A stretch of DNA of 64,000 nt from Burkholderiales bacterium. GTDB taxonomy: Bacteria > Pseudomonadota > Gammaproteobacteria > Burkholderiales > Burkholderiaceae_C. This document shows positions 30,775-40,512 of the stretch, one piece after another. How positions within the stretch are numbered: the first letter of the stretch is position 1; each line of letters opens with the position of its first letter. The stretch covers positions 1-64,000 of the forward strand of contig JACRNC010000020.1 in the NCBI GenBank assembly GCA_016219375.1. Reading direction: 5' to 3'. A program made the translations under genes and the position numbers. Under the pieces are notes generated by a model, which saw only the letters and a program-made list of their open reading frames with translations, had not been told where the DNA came from and did no database searches.

Positions 30775-32325
30775 TCAGCGCCGCCGCCAGCCCGCCCAGC
30801 CGAGCACCGCGATCACCCCTCCGATCAACGGCCACAGGCCCGCATGGCCCGCCCACCACGCATAGGGTGTGACGCCGTCACGGCCCTGAACCGTGCCGCG
30901 CAGCACGCCGCGGGTGTGGGGCGGCAGCAGTGCCGTCACCCGGCCCGTGTGGTCGATGACGGCGGTGGCCCCGGTGTTCGTCGCACGGATCATCGGCCGC
31001 TGCAGCTCCAGCGTGCGCATGCGCGAGATCAGCAGGTGCTGCTCGATGGCATGCGAGCGGCCGAACCAGGCGATGTTGCTAACATTGGCAAAGATGGTCG
31101 GCGCGTTCACGCGATCGACCAGCCGCGCGGCCAGCTCTTCGCCGAAGAGATCCTCGTAGCAGATGTTCGGCCCGATGCGCTGCGCGCCCACCACGAACGG
31201 CGGCGGCGCCAGCGGCCCGCGGCTGAAGTCGCCCAGCGGCATGTGCATGAGGTCCACAAACCAGCGGAAGCCCCAGGGGATGAACTCACCGAAGGGCACC
31301 AGGTGGTGCTTGTCGTAGCGGTAGAAGCCGGCCGGGGACAGCGCCGTGTCCGCCGACAGCCCGGCCACCGAGTTGGTGTAGCCCGCCTTGTCGTTGCCCA
31401 GCGGCACGCCGACCAGCGCGGCGCGATCCGGGCGATTGAACAGCCGCCGCAGCTCGTCCCAGTAGCCCTCGGGCATCTGCTGCGGCAGCAGCGGGATGGC
31501 CGTCTCGGGTGCCACCACCAAGCCGGGGCCGGCATCGACCAGCTGCCCGGTGTGCCACTGCAGCGCGGCCAGCATGTGCTCAGGGTCGAACTTCTGGTCC
31601 TGCGGCACGTTGCCCTGCAGCAGGGTCACGCGCAGCTCGCCCACGGGCCGGGTGAAGCTCATGCCGCCCCAGGCGGCCAGCGCAGCCAGGCCCACGCCCG
31701 TTGCGACGAGCGCCGGCACGGCCGCGCGCAGCGTGCGCGCCAGGGCCACCCAGGCGGCCAGGCCCGCCGCCACCGCGCCGATGCCGTAGACGCCGACGAG
31801 AGGCGCCAGCCGCGCCAGCGGCCCGTCCACCTGCGCATAGCCGCTGGCCGCCCACGGAAAGCCGGTGAAGATCACGCCGCGCGCCCATTCGGCAGCCGCC
31901 CACAGCGCGGCAAAGAGCAGCGCGTCGCCGGCCGCCCGGCCGCGGGCCAGCCGGCGGAACGCACCGACGGCCAGCATCAGATAGAGCGACAGCGCCCCAG
32001 ACAGCGCCAGCACCGCCGCGGCCGACAGCCAAGCCGGCATGCCGCCGTAGCGATGCATGCTGATGAACAGCCAGCCGGTGCCTGCCACCAGCCACGCGGT
32101 GCCGAATACCCAACCCAGGCCGGCCGCCCGCCAGGCCGACGGCGCCCGGCCGGCCCGCGCGGCCAGCCAGCCGGCCGACAGCAGCGTCAGCGGCCACAGC
32201 GTCGCCATGCCGACAACGCCCGGTGCGCTGGCCAGCGCCTGCAGTGCCCCGGCCAACGCGGCCAGCAGCAGATCGGGCAGCAGCGGCCAGCCCGTGGCCG
32301 GTCGCGCCGGGGCGGCGACCCTCAC
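30775..32325 (-). CDS. lnt: Apolipoprotein N-acyltransferase
   Basis: 516 residues. Transfers the third acyl chain to lipoproteins at the inner membrane before Lol sorting. About seven membrane segments are followed by a periplasmic nitrilase domain with the catalytic Glu in VVAPETAIPLLP, Lys in YRYDKHHLVPFGEF and Cys in IGPNICYEDLFG. It overlaps corC by 4 nt, the usual corC(ybeX)-lnt pair. Confidence 0.97.
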   Translation of the reverse strand: MRVAAPARPATGWPLLPDLLLAALAGALQALASAPGVVGMATLWPLTLLSAGWLAARAGRAPSAWRAAGLGWVFGTAWLVAGTGWLFISMHRYGGMPAWLSAAAVLALSGALSLYLMLAVGAFRRLARGRAAGDALLFAALWAAAEWARGVIFTGFPWAASGYAQVDGPLARLAPLVGVYGIGAVAAGLAAWVALARTLRAAVPALVATGVGLAALAAWGGMSFTRPVGELRVTLLQGNVPQDQKFDPEHMLAALQWHTGQLVDAGPGLVVAPETAIPLLPQQMPEGYWDELRRLFNRPDRAALVGVPLGNDKAGYTNSVAGLSADTALSPAGFYRYDKHHLVPFGEFIPWGFRWFVDLMHMPLGDFSRGPLAPPPFVVGAQRIGPNICYEDLFGEELAARLVDRVNAPTIFANVSNIAWFGRSHAIEQHLLISRMRTLELQRPMIRATNTGATAVIDHTGRVTALLPPHTRGVLRGTVQGRDGVTPYAWWAGHAGLWPLIGGVIAVLGWAGWRRR

Positions 32326-33230
32326 TGGGCCAGGCCGGCGCGCTCGCCTTCGGCGCGCGTCACCTTGAACCAGCGCACGGCACCGCCGCGCGCCAGCATC
32401 ACCGTGAAGCGCAGCCCGGCCAGGTCTGCGGCCTCGCCGCGGCGCGGCACATGGCCCACCTCATGGGCCACCAGGCCGCCGATGGTGTCGAACTCGTCGT
32501 CCGGCAGGTGCACGCCGAAGGCCTCGTTGACCGCGCGGATCTCAGCGTCCCCCGCCACGCGCTGGCTGCCGTCGGCCAGGGTGAAGATGGCGCTCTCGCC
32601 ATCCTTGTCGTCGAACTCGTCCTCGATCTCGCCGACGATCTCCTCCAGCACGTCCTCGATGGTGATCAGGCCCGCGGTGCGGCCGAACTCGTCCACGACG
32701 ATGGCCAGGTGGTTGCGGTTGGAGCGGAAGTCGCCCAGCAGCTCGTTCAAGCGCTTGGATTCGGGCACGAAGACCGCCGGCCGCAACAGCGTGCGCAGGT
32801 TCAGCTCCGGCGCGCGCTGCAGCTTGAGCAGGTCCTTGGCCATCAGGATGCCGATGATGTTCTCGCGGTCGCCGTCGTAGACCGGGAAGCGCGAGTGCCC
32901 GGTGTCGATCACCACGTGCAGCAGCTCGTCGTAGGGCGCGTCGATGTCCAGCAGATCCATGCGCCGGGCAGCGACCATCACGTCGCCGGCGGTGAGGTCC
33001 GCCATGCGCAGCACGCCTTCCAGCATCACGCGGGATTGCGGCTCGATCAGTTCACGCTGCTCGGCATCAGCCAGCGTTTCGATCAGTTCGGCCTTGGAAT
33101 CAGGCCCGGGGGAGAGGAATTCGACCACCCGCTCGAACAGGCTGCGGCGGTCGTGGTGGGCACCCGCGCGTTCGGCCCGCTCGGCGGGCCGGTCGCCGCG
33201 CGGCGGCCGACTGGGATAGGGGTCGGACAC
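32322..33230 (-). CDS. corC: CorC/HlyC-family protein (CBS pair plus CorC_HlyC domain)
   Basis: 302 residues from a GTG at 33230. Two CBS domains (about 75-195: VMVAARRMDLLDIDAPYDEL and AIVVDEFGRTAGLITIEDVL) precede a C-terminal CorC_HlyC domain with the typical GGLVAHEVGHVPRRGE. There is no membrane domain; this is the cytosolic YbeX type, linked in the literature to Mg2+/Co2+ resistance and ribosome function. Mechanism unsettled. Confidence 0.93.
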   Translation of the reverse strand: MSDPYPSRPPRGDRPAERAERAGAHHDRRSLFERVVEFLSPGPDSKAELIETLADAEQRELIEPQSRVMLEGVLRMADLTAGDVMVAARRMDLLDIDAPYDELLHVVIDTGHSRFPVYDGDRENIIGILMAKDLLKLQRAPELNLRTLLRPAVFVPESKRLNELLGDFRSNRNHLAIVVDEFGRTAGLITIEDVLEEIVGEIEDEFDDKDGESAIFTLADGSQRVAGDAEIRAVNEAFGVHLPDDEFDTIGGLVAHEVGHVPRRGEAADLAGLRFTVMLARGGAVRWFKVTRAEGERAGLAQ

Positions 33231-33322
33231 AGGAAGGTGTCGTCGTTGGGATCCGGCAAGAATACCCCATGCCCCGGCGCAGCCCCGAGCAGCGCTAGCA
33301 TGGCGTTTTGCAGCGAGAAAAC

Positions 33323-34363
33323 ATGAGCCTGATCCCCGTCACCATCCTCACCGGCTTCCTGGGCAGCGGCAAGACGACCCTGCTCAAGCGCGTGCTCTCC
33401 GAGAGCCACGGCATGAAGATCGCCGTGATCGAAAACGAGTTCGGCGAGGAGAACATCGACAACGACATCCTGGTGTCCGACACCCAGGAGCAGATCATCC
33501 AGATGAGCAACGGCTGCGTCTGCTGCACCATCCGCGAGGATCTGCGCGCCACGCTGGCCGAGCTGGCCACCAAGCGCCGCAAGGGCGAGCTGGATTTCGA
33601 GCGCGTGGTGATCGAGACGACCGGCCTGGCCGACCCCGGCCCCGTCGCCCAGACCTTCTTCATGGACGACGAGATCGCCGAGTTCTACCTGCTCGACTCC
33701 ATCCTCACGCTGGTGGACGCCAAGCATGCCCAGGGCCAGCTCGACCAGCGCCAGGAGGCGCGCCGCCAGGTGGGCTTTGCCGACCAGATCTTCATCAGCA
33801 AGACCGACCTAGTCACGCCCGAGGAGGCCGATGCCCTGGCCCACCGCCTCAAGCACATGAACCCGCGGGCGCCGCAGCGCCGGGTGCATTTCGGCGAGGT
33901 GCCGCTCTCGGAGGTCTTCGACCTGCGCGGCTTCAACCTCAATGCCAAGCTGGATATGGACCCGGACTTCCTCACCGGCGACGGTCATGGCCACAAGCAC
34001 GAGCACCACGACCATGACCATGAGCATGGTGAGCACTGCGACCACCCGCACCACCACCATCACGACGACGACGTGAAGTCCTTCGTCTACCGCTCCAACC
34101 GGCCCTTCGACGCGGCCAAGCTGGAGGACTTCCTGGGCGCAATGGTGCAGCTCTACGGCCCCAAGATGCTGCGCTACAAGGGCGTGCTCAACGTCGTCGG
34201 CATGGACCGCAAGGTGGTCTTCCAGGGCGTGCACCAGCTCATGGGCAGCGACGTCGGCCCCAAGTGGGCGCCCGGCGAGCAGAAGGTGAGCAAGATGGTG
34301 TTCATCGGCATCGACCTGCCCCGCGACATCCTGGAGCAGGGCCTGGCCCAGTGCCTGGCCTGA
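33323..34363 (+). CDS. COG0523-type metal GTPase (CobW/ZNG1-like) with His-rich insert
   Basis: 346 residues from the ATG at 33323. G-protein motifs: Walker A GFLGSGKTTLLKRVL, the metal motif GCVCCTIRED (CxCC), and SKTDL as the G4 motif. A His/Asp-rich stretch (about residues 222-250) separates the GTPase from the CobW C-terminal domain (SFVYRSNRPFDAAKLEDFL). Such GTPases insert or deliver metal, often zinc, and many are induced by zinc shortage. It is followed by a zinc-finger-less DksA. Confidence 0.93.
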   Translation: MSLIPVTILTGFLGSGKTTLLKRVLSESHGMKIAVIENEFGEENIDNDILVSDTQEQIIQMSNGCVCCTIREDLRATLAELATKRRKGELDFERVVIETTGLADPGPVAQTFFMDDEIAEFYLLDSILTLVDAKHAQGQLDQRQEARRQVGFADQIFISKTDLVTPEEADALAHRLKHMNPRAPQRRVHFGEVPLSEVFDLRGFNLNAKLDMDPDFLTGDGHGHKHEHHDHDHEHGEHCDHPHHHHHDDDVKSFVYRSNRPFDAAKLEDFLGAMVQLYGPKMLRYKGVLNVVGMDRKVVFQGVHQLMGSDVGPKWAPGEQKVSKMVFIGIDLPRDILEQGLAQCLA

Positions 34364-34484
34364 GGGCCCGGCCCGGTCGGTCTTGATCCTGGCCTGATCC
34401 TGGCTTGCTCCTGCGCCGGTACGTGGCGGCGCAGGAGGCCGGCGACACCGGGGCAGTACGGGTACTGCTGCGAGGTGCGGTGGC

Positions 34485-34490
34485 TACAAT
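34485..34490 (+). promoter_or_regulatory. -10 box of dksA
   Basis: TACAAT about 68 nt before the GTG start; a weak -35 (GTACTG at 34462-34467) has 17-bp spacing. Confidence 0.45.
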
Positions 34491-34557
34491 CGCCGCGCCC
34501 AAAACGGGCACCCCGGTTGGCGCCCTGCCCGGAACTGACCATCGCCAGGAGAAAGTT

Positions 34558-35319
34558 GTGAGCAAGACCACGGCCCAGCGCGAGACGGCAGCAGCGGGAA
34601 AACCCGCAAAGGCGGCCCCGCGCGCCGAAGCCCCTGCCAAGAAGGCCCCCGCGGCAAAGAAGGCCACGGCCAAGCCGGCCGAGGCCTCACAACCGGAAAC
34701 CCCCACTCAAGTCGGCGCCCGCAGCGCCGATGCCAAATCATCCAAGGCAGCCAAGGCGGCCGCGCCCCAGGCGCCCACCCAGCCTGCCCCCACAACGGCC
34801 CGCCCATCCGCCTCCGGCGCCAAGGCGAGCCGCCCCGAATCCCCCATGCCCCAAACTGCCACCAAAGTCGATCCGAAGCTCGCCAACGCCTGGAAATCCA
34901 AGGCGGGCCGCGACCTGACCGACGAAGAAGTGCTCGCCATGCCCGACAGCGAGTACATGAACGACAAGCAGATGGAGTTCTTCCGCACCCGCCTGGAGCA
35001 GCTGAAGAACGACCTGCTGTCCAACGCCGGCGAGACCACCGAGCACCTGCGCGAGGACACCTCCATCGTCCCCGACCCGGCCGACCGCGCCACCATCGAG
35101 GAAGAGCACGCCCTGGAGCTGCGCACCCGTGACCGCGAGCGCAAGCTGCTCAAGAAGATCTCCCAGGCGCTGGCCCGCATCGAGGCCGGCGACTACGGCT
35201 ACTGCGACGAGACCGGCGAGCCCATCGGGCTGGGCCGGCTGATCGCCCGGCCCACCGCCACGCTGTCGCTCGAAGCGCAGCAGCGCCGCGAACTCAAGCA
35301 AAAGCTGTTCGGCGACTGA
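34558..35319 (+). CDS. dksA: RNA-polymerase-binding DksA, zinc-free type with long N-terminal tail
   Basis: 253 residues from the GTG at 34558, chosen because AGGAG lies 6 nt upstream; an in-frame start at 34405 precedes the promoter. DksA enters the RNA polymerase secondary channel and mediates the ppGpp response. The coiled-coil tip DPADRATIEEE (D-x-x-D-x-A) is intact. The C-terminal globular region reads YGYCDETGEPIGLGRL with a single Cys (C216): three of the four zinc ligands of the E. coli protein are missing, as in DksA2. The first ~100 residues are Ala/Lys/Pro-rich with PAKKA-like repeats and probably disordered. Confidence 0.93.
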   Translation: MSKTTAQRETAAAGKPAKAAPRAEAPAKKAPAAKKATAKPAEASQPETPTQVGARSADAKSSKAAKAAAPQAPTQPAPTTARPSASGAKASRPESPMPQTATKVDPKLANAWKSKAGRDLTDEEVLAMPDSEYMNDKQMEFFRTRLEQLKNDLLSNAGETTEHLREDTSIVPDPADRATIEEEHALELRTRDRERKLLKKISQALARIEAGDYGYCDETGEPIGLGRLIARPTATLSLEAQQRRELKQKLFGD

Positions 35320-35352
35320 CGCGTCCCGCAGCATCGCCCATTGCGTCTCGAG

Positions 35353-37113
35353 ATGGCCGACCAGAAGAACGTCCCCGGTTTCCTGGCCAAGGTGGCGCGC
35401 TTTGTCGCCAATCCGACGACGGACTGGTCCGACCTCGCCTCGGTCGGCCCCGACGCGGCCGAGAGCGAATACGCCAAGTCCGAGATCAAGGCGATGATCG
35501 AGCGCAAGCGGCGCAACGACTTCGTGCGCAAGCGCGAGCTCGACATGCTGCGCAAGATCCGTCGCGAGGGCCTGTCCGGCCAGCCCGAGGCGCTGCTGCC
35601 CACGTCCAACCTGGACTCCGAGGGCCGGCACCAGGACAACGCCCGGCCGCAGTTGGCGGTCAAGGACAAGATCGACGCCATCGAGCAGCAGATGGTGGGC
35701 GAATCGCTGCGCCGGCATGCCGTGCAGCAGGAGCGCTCGGCTTCCTTCTTCAACGCCACGACGCTGCCGGCGGCCATGGGCGAGGAGCCGCTGGCCCGGC
35801 CCGCCGAGGCGGACAACAACATCTCGCCGGCGGTGATCGAGGCCGCCCGCGCGGCCGGCCAGCCGCAGACCGCGCCCGACATGAGCTGGCAGCATGCGGC
35901 CACCGCGCCGCTGACGCTGCCGCCCACCTCGCCGCTGTCGCCCCTGGCCGGCGGCACGCCGTCGGACTTCGTCAACGCGATGGCCGTGGACGTCAGCGAG
36001 GTGGTGCACGACCCGGAGCTCGACGAGGCGGTCATCGCCTTTGCCAATGCCGACTTCGACCAGTGCGAGCGGTCGCTGATGGGCCTGATCGCCGACGGCG
36101 CCAGCCGGGCTGATCACCCCGACACCTGGCTGGTGCTCTTCGACCTCTACCGCGCGACCGACCAGCAGGACAAGTTCGAGCAGCTGGCCGTCACCTTCGC
36201 CCAGCGCTTCGGCCAGTCTGCGCCGCAGTGGTTCTCGCTGCCCCGCCAGGTGGCCGCCGCCGCCGAGCAGGCGCGCGCTGCTGCGCCGGCGCCCGCCCAG
36301 GCCGCCGCCGGCTCTCCGGCGCCGGCCGGTGCCGTGGCCGGCTGGGTCAGCCCGGTGCGGCTGGATGTGGAGGCCGTTGCCCGGCTGCGCTCGCAGCTGC
36401 TGCAGACGCCGCGGCCCTGGCACCTGGACTGGACCGACCTGGGCAGCATCGAAACCCAGGCCTGTGCCGAGCTGAGCCAACTGCTGCGCGCCTGGGCCAG
36501 GGAGCCGATGGAGATGCGCTGGGCTGGGGTGGACCAGCTGCAGGGCGTGCTGCGTGACGCCACGCCCACCGGCGTGCGTGACGTCGACCCGGCCTACTGG
36601 CTGCTGCGCCTGGACGTGATGCGCCTGGTCAACCGGGCGGATCAGTTCGACGAGGTAGCCATCGACTACTGCGTGACCTACGAGGTCTCGCCGCCTTCCT
36701 GGGAGCCCACCGCCTGCAAGGTGGAGACGCACGACGAGGGCAGCAGCACCACCGCCGCGCCGCTGTCGCGCATCAGCGATGTGTCCACCTCCTTCGTCGA
36801 GTCGCGCCTGATGGACGAGCCGGCGCAGCTGCAGGTGGCCACGCTGGAGCTCAGCGGCCAGCTGGTCGGCGACATCGGCTCCACGCTCAAGGGCCTGGAC
36901 GAGGCACTGGGCGCCGCCAACGTGGTGGAGATCGCCTGCACGCGGCTCATCCGCGTGGACTTCATCGCCGCAGGCGACCTGCTCAACTGGGTGCTCGCCC
37001 GACGCGGCGAGCAGCGGCTGATCCAGTTCGAGCAGGCCAACCGGCTGGTGGCGCTGTTCTTCGGCGCGATGGGCATCAACGAGCACGCCCGCGTGCGGCT
37101 GCGCAACGTCTGA
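35353..37113 (+). CDS. STAS-domain protein of unknown function
   Basis: 586 residues from the ATG at 35353 (MADQKNVPGFLAKVARFVAN); a TTG at 35341 is possible. The N-terminal ~110 residues are basic and helical. A middle part resembles a TPR-like helical region (about 215-285: DEAVIAFANADFDQCERSLM), then comes an Ala/Pro linker. The C-terminal ~95 residues form a STAS fold (VATLELSGQLVGDIGSTLKG to LFFGAMGINEHARVRL). No conserved phosphorylatable Ser is obvious. It sits 33 bp behind dksA and 336 bp before hslVU; a partner-binding scaffold is a guess. Confidence 0.8.
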   Translation: MADQKNVPGFLAKVARFVANPTTDWSDLASVGPDAAESEYAKSEIKAMIERKRRNDFVRKRELDMLRKIRREGLSGQPEALLPTSNLDSEGRHQDNARPQLAVKDKIDAIEQQMVGESLRRHAVQQERSASFFNATTLPAAMGEEPLARPAEADNNISPAVIEAARAAGQPQTAPDMSWQHAATAPLTLPPTSPLSPLAGGTPSDFVNAMAVDVSEVVHDPELDEAVIAFANADFDQCERSLMGLIADGASRADHPDTWLVLFDLYRATDQQDKFEQLAVTFAQRFGQSAPQWFSLPRQVAAAAEQARAAAPAPAQAAAGSPAPAGAVAGWVSPVRLDVEAVARLRSQLLQTPRPWHLDWTDLGSIETQACAELSQLLRAWAREPMEMRWAGVDQLQGVLRDATPTGVRDVDPAYWLLRLDVMRLVNRADQFDEVAIDYCVTYEVSPPSWEPTACKVETHDEGSSTTAAPLSRISDVSTSFVESRLMDEPAQLQVATLELSGQLVGDIGSTLKGLDEALGAANVVEIACTRLIRVDFIAAGDLLNWVLARRGEQRLIQFEQANRLVALFFGAMGINEHARVRLRNV

Positions 37114-37324
37114 CCCCGCCAGCCTTGCGCGCCTCGCGCGGGGCGGCGCGGGCTCGGCGGCCTCCCCGGCAACGACCACTGAGCGGCTGTTTCCTGGCCG
37201 CTCCCCGGCTGCTTCCTGCCTGATGGCGCGGCGCCCCAAGGCTCGTGGCGAGCTCCGTACCCGCCCGCATGGCCTGTCGCCGCATCTGCCGCATCGGCAT
37301 GCGCCGCGTCTCTCTGGCCTACGT

Positions 37325-37384
37325 TCTCGGCCCACGTCTTCGGCCACGTGTTGGGCCACATATTTCGGCCAGATTTGGCTGCCG
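37325..37384. repeat. Five imperfect 12-bp tandem repeats
   Basis: Successive units TCTCGGCCCACG, TCTTCGGCCACG, TGTTGGGCCACA, TATTTCGGCCAG and ATTTGGCTGCCG end just before the sigma-32 -35 element. They share a CGGCCA-like core with the repeats at 10052-10087. Confidence 0.6.
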
Positions 37385-37387
37385 GGG

Positions 37388-37415
37388 CTTGAGTCCTGCG
37401 GTTTCGCCGCCATCT
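37388..37415 (+). promoter_or_regulatory. Sigma-32 heat-shock promoter of hslVU
   Basis: CTTGAGT (37388-37394), 13-bp spacer, CGCCATCT (37408-37415), against the consensus CTTGAAA and CCCCATNT. Transcription would start near 37422, leaving a leader of about 28 nt to the hslV ATG. Confidence 0.7.
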
Positions 37416-37449
37416 GCTCAGCCCGAGTTTCCAACCCGAAAGACCCGCA

Positions 37450-38025
37450 ATGGAGCCCTTCCACGGCACCACCATCGTCAGCGTGCGCCGGCCCGACGGC
37501 CAGGGCGGCTGGCAAGTCGCCCTGGGTGGCGACGGCCAGGTCACGCTGGGCCACATCGTCGTCAAGGCCAGCGCGCGCAAGGTGCGCAAGCTCTACCGTG
37601 AGCAGGTGCTGGCCGGCTTTGCCGGCGCCACGGCCGATGCCTTCACGCTGTTCGAGCGCTTCGAGGCCAAGCTGGAGAAGCACCAGGGCCACCTGGCCCG
37701 CGCTGCGGTGGAGCTCACGCGCGACTGGCGCACCGACCGCGTGCTGCGCCGCCTGGAGGCCATGCTGGCCGTGGCCGACGCGCAGACCTCGCTGATCATC
37801 ACCGGCAACGGCGACGTGCTGGAGCCCGAGCACGGGATCATCGCCATCGGCTCCGGCGGCGCCTATGCGCAGGCCGCTGCCCGTGCCCTGCTGCAGCACA
37901 CCGAGATGCCGGCCGCCGACATCGTCAAGCGCGCGCTGGAGATCGCCGGCGACCTGTGCATCTACACCAACCAGAACCACACCATCGAGACGCTGGGCGG
38001 CACCGCAGCCGCGGGCGGCCGCTGA
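37450..38025 (+). CDS. hslV: HslV peptidase subunit of the HslUV (ClpYQ) protease
   Basis: 191 residues. The mature N-terminal Thr follows processing at [29 protein letters not shown] and [15 protein letters not shown] are typical. HslV forms two stacked hexamers that degrade unfolded substrates fed by HslU. Ten bp upstream of hslU. About ten residues longer than E. coli HslV. Confidence 0.97.
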   Translation: MEPFHGTTIVSVRRPDGQGGWQVALGGDGQVTLGHIVVKASARKVRKLYREQVLAGFAGATADAFTLFERFEAKLEKHQGHLARAAVELTRDWRTDRVLRRLEAMLAVADAQTSLIITGNGDVLEPEHGIIAIGSGGAYAQAAARALLQHTEMPAADIVKRALEIAGDLCIYTNQNHTIETLGGTAAAGGR

Positions 38026-38035
38026 AGGACACACC

Positions 38036-39379
38036 ATGAGCGCAGCCCTCACCCCGCAGCAGATCGTCGCCGAGCTGGACCGCCACATCATCGGCCAGCG
38101 CGATGCCAAGCGCGCCGTGGCCATCGCCCTGCGCAACCGCTGGCGCCGCCAGCAGGTCGAAGCCGCCTTGCGCCAGGAGATCACGCCCAAGAACATCCTG
38201 ATGATCGGCCCGACCGGCGTGGGCAAGACCGAGATCGCCCGCCGCCTGGCCCGGCTGGCGGATGCGCCCTTCATCAAGGTGGAGGCCACCAAGTTCACCG
38301 AGGTGGGCTACGTGGGCAAGGACGTGGACTCCATCGTCCGCGACCTGGTCGAGTCCGCCGTCAAGCAGGAGCGCCAGGCCCAGGTGCAGGCCCTGCGCGG
38401 CAAGGCCGAGGACGCCGCAGAAGAACGCATCCTCAATGTGCTGGTGCCGCCGCCGCGCAGCGAATTCGGCATCGCGCCCGGCAGCGCGCAGCCCGAGGAC
38501 AACGCGGCCCGGCAGATCATGCGCAAGCGGCTGCGCGAAGGCGCACTGGACGACAAGGTCATCGAGATCGAGCTGGCCGAGGCGCGCGGCCAGGCGATGG
38601 AGATCGTCACCCCGCCGGGCATGGAGGAGATGGCCGAGCAGCTGCGCGGCATGTTCTCCCAGCTGGGCGCGGGCAAGCGCAGCACGCGCAAGCTGACCAT
38701 CGCCGAGGCCCGCAAGCAGCTGATCGACGAGGAAGCCGGCCGCCTGGTCAACGAGGACGAGATCCGCAGCCGCGCCGTGCACAACGCCGAACAGAACGGC
38801 ATCGTCTTCATCGACGAGATCGACAAGGTGGCCACGCGCTCGGAAGCCGGCGGCGCCGATGTGTCCCGCCAGGGTGTGCAGCGCGACCTGCTGCCGCTGG
38901 TGGAGGGCACCACGGTGAACACCAAGTACGGCATGGTGCGCACCGACCACATCCTCTTCATCGCCTCCGGCGCCTTCCACCTGAGCAAGCCCAGCGACCT
39001 GATCCCCGAGCTGCAGGGGCGCTTCCCGATCCGGGTGGAGCTGGCCTCGCTCAGCGTCGAGGACTTCGAGGCCATCCTGACGCAGACCGAAGCCAGCCTG
39101 ACGCGCCAGTACCAGGCGCTGCTGGCCACCGAGGGCGTGGCCATCACCTTCACACCCGACGGCCTCAAGCGCCTGGCCCAGGTGGCCTACGAGGTCAACG
39201 AGCGCACCGAGAACATCGGCGCGCGGCGCCTGTCCACGGTGATGGAGCGGCTGCTCGACGAAGTGAGCTTTGCCGCCAGCGACCGCAGCGGCGAGACGGT
39301 GACCATCGACGCGGCGTATGTCGATGCCCGCCTGGGCGAGCTGTCGCGCAACGAGGATCTGTCGCGCTTCATCCTTTGA
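38036..39379 (+). CDS. hslU: HslU ATPase/unfoldase subunit of the HslUV protease
   Basis: 447 residues from the ATG at 38036 ([20 protein letters not shown]). Walker [15 protein letters not shown], the pore loop VGYVGKDV, Walker [14 protein letters not shown], an I-domain in between, and the C-terminal [19 protein letters not shown] plus terminal LSRFIL that docks into HslV. The reading frame is intact. Confidence 0.98.
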   Translation: MSAALTPQQIVAELDRHIIGQRDAKRAVAIALRNRWRRQQVEAALRQEITPKNILMIGPTGVGKTEIARRLARLADAPFIKVEATKFTEVGYVGKDVDSIVRDLVESAVKQERQAQVQALRGKAEDAAEERILNVLVPPPRSEFGIAPGSAQPEDNAARQIMRKRLREGALDDKVIEIELAEARGQAMEIVTPPGMEEMAEQLRGMFSQLGAGKRSTRKLTIAEARKQLIDEEAGRLVNEDEIRSRAVHNAEQNGIVFIDEIDKVATRSEAGGADVSRQGVQRDLLPLVEGTTVNTKYGMVRTDHILFIASGAFHLSKPSDLIPELQGRFPIRVELASLSVEDFEAILTQTEASLTRQYQALLATEGVAITFTPDGLKRLAQVAYEVNERTENIGARRLSTVMERLLDEVSFAASDRSGETVTIDAAYVDARLGELSRNEDLSRFIL

Positions 39380-39479
39380 GGGCCGGCACGGCGCGCGGCC
39401 TCTCGCTCCCACCTGCCAGCCGCGGCGGGCGCTGGCCGCAGCGGCTGCAGGTCGCGGCCGCGGCCTTCGGCGGGGCGCT

Positions 39480-40250
39480 TCAGGCCGGCTCGGCAGCGAG
39501 CTTGAGCAGGCCCTCGAAGACCAGGGTGTCGAGCATCTCGTGCGGCAGGCCCAGGCTGGGCGCCACCTTGATGGCCGCGCCGCCGGACAGCAACACGGCC
39601 GGCGTCTGGCCGCTGCGGGCGGACAGCCGGCGGGCCATGCGCTCGACCGCGCCGGCAATCGCATCGGTGCCGCCGCTCATCAGCGCATCGCTGGTGTTGG
39701 TGGGGAAGTCGCGCACCTCGCCGGAGGGCACGCGCAGGCCGGCGGTGCCGGTCTCCAGCGCGGCCAGCATTAGGCCGTAGCCGGGCAGGATGCAGCCGCC
39801 CAGGAAGCGGCCGGACTCGTCCAGCGCGTCCACCGTGACCGCCGTGCCCACCATCACCACCACCGCAGCGCGCGGCGCCTGGCCGGCGGCCTGCCGCAGC
39901 AGGCGATGGCGCGCACCGACCAGCGCCGCCCAGCGGTCGGCGCCCAGGCGGGCGGGGTGTTCATAGCTGTTGTGCACGCCGGCCGCCTCGGCCTGGGCCA
40001 CCACCCAGCGAGGCTGCAGCTGCCACATGCTGAGCTGCTCCTCCACGCGGCGGCGCACGGCCTCGCCGGCCACGGCGCAGCCCAGCATGGCCTGCGGATG
40101 CGGCAGCCCGTGCCACTGCACGCGGGCGAGCTGGTCGATGTCCTCCAGCAGCGCGACGCCGCCGTGCAGCAGGGCGGACTGCGGATCCGCCTCGGCATAC
40201 AGCGCCCACTTCAGGCGGGTGTTGCCGATGTCCATCACGAGGAAGCTCAT
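39480..40250 (-). CDS. coaX: Type III pantothenate kinase
   Basis: 256 residues from the ATG at 40250 ([17 protein letters not shown]). First step of CoA synthesis. DIGNTRLKW is the ATP-phosphate motif; [13 protein letters not shown] carries the catalytic Asp; [14 protein letters not shown] and [15 protein letters not shown] are also family motifs. Type III kinases are not inhibited by CoA. The usual partner birA is not adjacent. It converges on hslU across 100 bp. Confidence 0.95.
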   Translation of the reverse strand: MSFLVMDIGNTRLKWALYAEADPQSALLHGGVALLEDIDQLARVQWHGLPHPQAMLGCAVAGEAVRRRVEEQLSMWQLQPRWVVAQAEAAGVHNSYEHPARLGADRWAALVGARHRLLRQAAGQAPRAAVVVMVGTAVTVDALDESGRFLGGCILPGYGLMLAALETGTAGLRVPSGEVRDFPTNTSDALMSGGTDAIAGAVERMARRLSARSGQTPAVLLSGGAAIKVAPSLGLPHEMLDTLVFEGLLKLAAEPA

Positions 40251-40512
40251 GCCTCTTGCCCCTGGTCGAATGCGGCGACGGGGGCCCGGCGGCGGGACGG
40301 CAAGGAAACGGTCGTGGGGGACAAGGCCGGCAGCCCGCAGGCGGGCGAGAGGTGAAAACAGGGGGATTGTGACAGCGGCGCCTGCCGCACCCGCCAATCG
40401 GTTACATCTGCGACCGTGAGGAAATGCGGGCGGCCCGACCGTGCCGCGTAACATGCCGCGCCCGCTCGACAACGCCCCGGCCCAGACCGGGGCTCACCAA
40501 CAGGAGAAGACG

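Larger units (their letters stand above)
37114..37449. other. Intergenic region before hslVU with 12-bp repeats
   Basis: 336 bp without a gene. It holds about five imperfect 12-bp units at 37325-37384 (consensus TSTTCGGCCACG) and the heat-shock promoter at 37388-37415. Confidence 0.6.

Noticed and set aside
34738-38298. Minus-strand open frame of 1186 codons antisense to dksA, the STAS gene and hslV
   Set aside because: Same composition artefact; it spans several unrelated genes on the opposite strand.
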